This document shows, in pieces, positions 61,585 to 64,000 of a stretch of DNA of 64,000 bases. Location: contig NZ_UEFQ01000013.1 in the NCBI RefSeq assembly GCF_900489465.1, positions 806,001 through 870,000 on the forward strand, written 5' to 3'. The notes under the pieces are model-generated. The model had not been told where the DNA came from, searched no databases, and saw only the letters and a program-made list of their open reading frames with translations. The number at the start of each line of letters is the position of its first letter. Position 1 is the stretch's first letter. The position numbers and the translations under genes are program-made. The stretch comes from Aequorivita sp. CIP111184. Lineage in GTDB: Bacteria > Bacteroidota > Bacteroidia > Flavobacteriales > Flavobacteriaceae.

Positions 61585-64000
61585 TTGAAGGCAAAAAATT
61601 ACGTTTACAAGGGTGGCTTTTTCAAGCTTTTAGCAATAGTAAGTTTCATTTTCGTCAGCAATGCTTCGCGGGCGCAGGACACAACTGTAGTTGGCAGTGA
61701 GATGGGAAGGATGGATCTTCCCACGCCCGTTAGCATTCAGGATTTATATACGTATGATCCTATAACTGACAGATATATCTATACCCAAACCTTGGGTGGC
61801 TTTAATATCTCATATCCAATAATTCTTACTCCTCAGGAATATCAGAGACTTATTCAAGAGGAGCAGATGAAGGCATATTTCAAAGAAAAAATTGATGCTA
61901 CCGATGGTAGAAAAGAAGGTTCTGAGGAACAACAAAAAAACTTGCTTCCAACTTTTTATGTGAATTCAAACTTCTTTGAATCCATTTTTGGCGGTAACAC
62001 CATTGAAGTAATCCCGCAAGGTTCTGTAGAAATGGATCTTGGTTTACTGTATACAAAACAGGATAATCCACAATTTTCTCCACGAAACAGAAGCAATTTC
62101 TCTTTTGATTTTGACCAAAGAATCAGTTTAAGTCTTTTAGCAAAAGTGGGAACAAGACTTCAAGTTACGGCAAATTACGATACTGAAAGCACCTTTGATT
62201 TCCAAAACCAAATAAAGCTAGAATACACTCCAACGGAAGACGACATCATTCAAAAAATTGAAGTTGGTAACGTGAGTATGCCGTTGAACAGTTCTTTAAT
62301 TCAAGGAGCGCAAAGTCTTTTTGGGGTAAAAACACAACTTCAGTTTGGAAAAACCACAATCACGGGAGTTTTCTCTGAACAAAAATCTGAAACGCGCACA
62401 GTTAGTGCCGAAGGTGGTGCGACCATTACAGATTTTGAACTTTTCGCTTTAGATTATGACGATAACCGTCACTTCTTTTTAGGGCATTATTTTAGGGACA
62501 ATTACGACCGTTCTTTACAACAATATCCTTTCATAAACAGTAACGTGCAGATTACCCGAATGGAAGTTTGGATAACAAACCGTACAAGTCGCACCGAAAA
62601 CGTACGCAATATTGTGGCTTTGCAGGATATAGGTGAATCTGATCCATTAAATGTGGGATTGAATTTGCCGCCGGGAGGTTTTATAAACGCCAGCAGAAAT
62701 GCCTATCCTGATAACGGAAATAACGATTTTAATCCTTTTGGGATTGACCGAGCAGGAGTTCAAACAATTCTTAATTCTGCTATTCGTGATGTTGCAACTG
62801 TTCGTCAAGGTTTTACTGGCGTGCAGGTGAGCGAAGGCGTAGATTATGTAACGCTGGAAAATGCAAGAAGATTGGATTCGGGAGAGTATTCGCTTAACTC
62901 CCAATTGGGTTACATTTCCTTAAATCAAAAATTGAATAACGATGAAGTTTTAGCTGTTTCATACCAATTTACCGTAAACGGAAAAGTCTATCAAGTGGGA
63001 GAATTTTCAAATGACGGAGTAGAAGCAAACGGAGGAATGCAGCCTGGTGGTGGAAACCCACCACCTGGAGAGGAAGGTGGCCTAGCGCAAAACCTAGTTG
63101 TAAAACTTTTGAAGAGCAGTATTACCAATGTGCAAGAGCCAATTTGGGATTTGATGATGAAAAACATCTATCCAATTGGTGCGTATCAACTTGAAAAAGA
63201 CGATTTCAAACTGAACATTCTTTATACAGATCCTTCTCCGCTAAACTATATTAAGGAAGCACAAGCATCTGTTGGCCATCCAGCCGCAGATTTGCCGGAT
63301 GATGTAAAGGACCAAATTCTTCTAAAAGTTTTCAATCTGGACAGACTGAACTTCAATAATGACCCCCAACAGGGCGGTGACGGTTTCTTTGATTTTCTTC
63401 CGGGGATAACGGTTGATGCACAGAACGGCCGAATTATTTTCACAACGGTTGAACCATTTGGAAAAAATTTATTCGACAAATTAAACGTTCCCGCAGTGCC
63501 AGCTACCTATAGCATGCCCGATACATATAACGCCAACCAAGACAAATACGTTTTTAGAACGCTTTATACCGGAACAAAAACACAGGCAGAACAACAGGAA
63601 AGCGAGAAAAATAAATTTCAGTTAAAGGGAAGTTACAAATCTACTGGCGCTGATGGAATTGCTATTGGGGCGTTCAACATTCCACAAGGATCGGTTACCG
63701 TAACTGCTGGAGGAAGAACGTTGGTTGAAGGTGTAGATTATACCGTTAACTATCAACTTGGACGGGTGCAAATTTTGGATCCTTCTTTACTTAACAGCAA
63801 TATTCCTATTTCCGTAAGCACAGAAAACAATTCACTTTTTGGACAACAGAGCAAGCGCTTTACAGGTTTAAACGTGGAGCACAAATTCAGCGATAAATTT
63901 CTGGTTGGTGCAACCTATTTAAATCTGAATGAACGTCCATTGACGCAAAAATCCTCTTATGGAGCTGAGCCAATTAACAACACTATTTTTGGAGTAAATG
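61585..64000 (+). CDS. sprA: Type 9 secretion/gliding motility protein SprA, 3'-truncated
   Basis: The frame is open to the window end, giving about 805 residues of a protein that is about 2400 long in the family. From a TTG three bases after ruvA, it has a signal peptide (LLAIVSFIFVSNASRAQ), then SprA-type sequence: FYVNSNFFESIFGGNTIEVI, QGSVEMDLGLLYTKQDNP, FDFDQRISLSLLAKVGTRLQ, YDTESTFDFQNQIKLEY and QTQLQFGKTTITGVFSEQKS-like strands. SprA is the giant outer-membrane barrel through which type 9 cargo leaves. The ruvA-sprA order is conserved in flavobacteria. An alternative later start would lose the signal peptide. Confidence 0.92.
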   Translation, partial: MKAKNYVYKGGFFKLLAIVSFIFVSNASRAQDTTVVGSEMGRMDLPTPVSIQDLYTYDPITDRYIYTQTLGGFNISYPIILTPQEYQRLIQEEQMKAYFKEKIDATDGRKEGSEEQQKNLLPTFYVNSNFFESIFGGNTIEVIPQGSVEMDLGLLYTKQDNPQFSPRNRSNFSFDFDQRISLSLLAKVGTRLQVTANYDTESTFDFQNQIKLEYTPTEDDIIQKIEVGNVSMPLNSSLIQGAQSLFGVKTQLQFGKTTITGVFSEQKSETRTVSAEGGATITDFELFALDYDDNRHFFLGHYFRDNYDRSLQQYPFINSNVQITRMEVWITNRTSRTENVRNIVALQDIGESDPLNVGLNLPPGGFINASRNAYPDNGNNDFNPFGIDRAGVQTILNSAIRDVATVRQGFTGVQVSEGVDYVTLENARRLDSGEYSLNSQLGYISLNQKLNNDEVLAVSYQFTVNGKVYQVGEFSNDGVEANGGMQPGGGNPPPGEEGGLAQNLVVKLLKSSITNVQEPIWDLMMKNIYPIGAYQLEKDDFKLNILYTDPSPLNYIKEAQASVGHPAADLPDDVKDQILLKVFNLDRLNFNNDPQQGGDGFFDFLPGITVDAQNGRIIFTTVEPFGKNLFDKLNVPAVPATYSMPDTYNANQDKYVFRTLYTGTKTQAEQQESEKNKFQLKGSYKSTGADGIAIGAFNIPQGSVTVTAGGRTLVEGVDYTVNYQLGRVQILDPSLLNSNIPISVSTENNSLFGQQSKRFTGLNVEHKFSDKFLVGATYLNLNERPLTQKSSYGAEPINNTIFGVN

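Noticed and set aside
1-64000. CRISPR arrays, insertion sequences, tRNA or rRNA genes
   Set aside because: No direct-repeat/spacer pattern, transposase motif or cloverleaf-like sequence was noticed in any gap; a dedicated scan was not possible.

Overview
The window comes from a low-GC member of the Bacteroidota, most likely a Flavobacteriaceae species. The signs are the start of a SprA (type 9 secretion, gliding) gene at the right edge, an alternative complex III / aa3 oxidase operon, Bacteroidota-type promoters (TTG, about 20 bases, TAnnTTTG), and an ammonia-lyase that resembles the flavobacterial tyrosine ammonia-lyases. No insertion sequences, tRNA, rRNA or CRISPR arrays were seen.

Region 1 (1-36183, all on the + strand) is a large flexirubin-type pigment cluster, that is, an aryl polyene joined to a dialkylresorcinol. 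It holds a tyrosine ammonia-lyase (5' end cut by the window), a ketoreductase, three ketosynthases with intact Cys-His-His triads, two ketosynthase-like proteins without them, two acyl carrier proteins, three hotdog dehydratase-like proteins, a thioesterase, an O-methyltransferase, the DarA/DarB resorcinol pair, and a PaaK-like adenylate-forming ligase. Around these sit an LpxL-type acyltransferase, a BtrH-like acyltransferase candidate, an ABC exporter, a LolA homologue with a lipoprotein, a glycosyltransferase-DUF2062 fusion, an MMPL-PlsC-methyltransferase fusion, a carotenoid-desaturase-like flavoenzyme, a JmjC-like oxygenase and a C45-family lipoprotein. Inferred flow: tyrosine to 4-coumarate, activation and loading on ACP, iterative extension and dehydration to a polyene, methylation, separate assembly of the resorcinol, esterification of the two halves, then export to the outer membrane. 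Genes mostly abut or overlap by 1-23 bases. A clear promoter at 25812-25843 suggests the last part is also transcribed separately. The cluster ends in a hairpin terminator, facing a convergent universal stress protein gene.

Region 2 (36205-42978) holds uspA on the - strand, then the rimP-nusA-infB translation/transcription operon, which has a terminator-like hairpin in its leader. After that comes an 0.8 kb stretch without intact genes that looks like eroded coding sequence, and a small SPOR-domain protein on the - strand.

Region 3 (43203-55026) is the respiratory operon actABCDEF-coxB-coxA: alternative complex III (quinol to cytochrome c/oxidase) with cytochrome oxidase subunits II and I. 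It ends in a strong terminator. Between it and ruvB lie a palindromic operator-like site, a promoter-like element and a second strong hairpin, a layout that could encode a small RNA.

Region 4 (55256-64000) carries ruvB, a cytochrome P450, queG, maeB (malic enzyme fused to a phosphotransacetylase-like domain), ruvA and the first third of sprA, which runs off the right edge.
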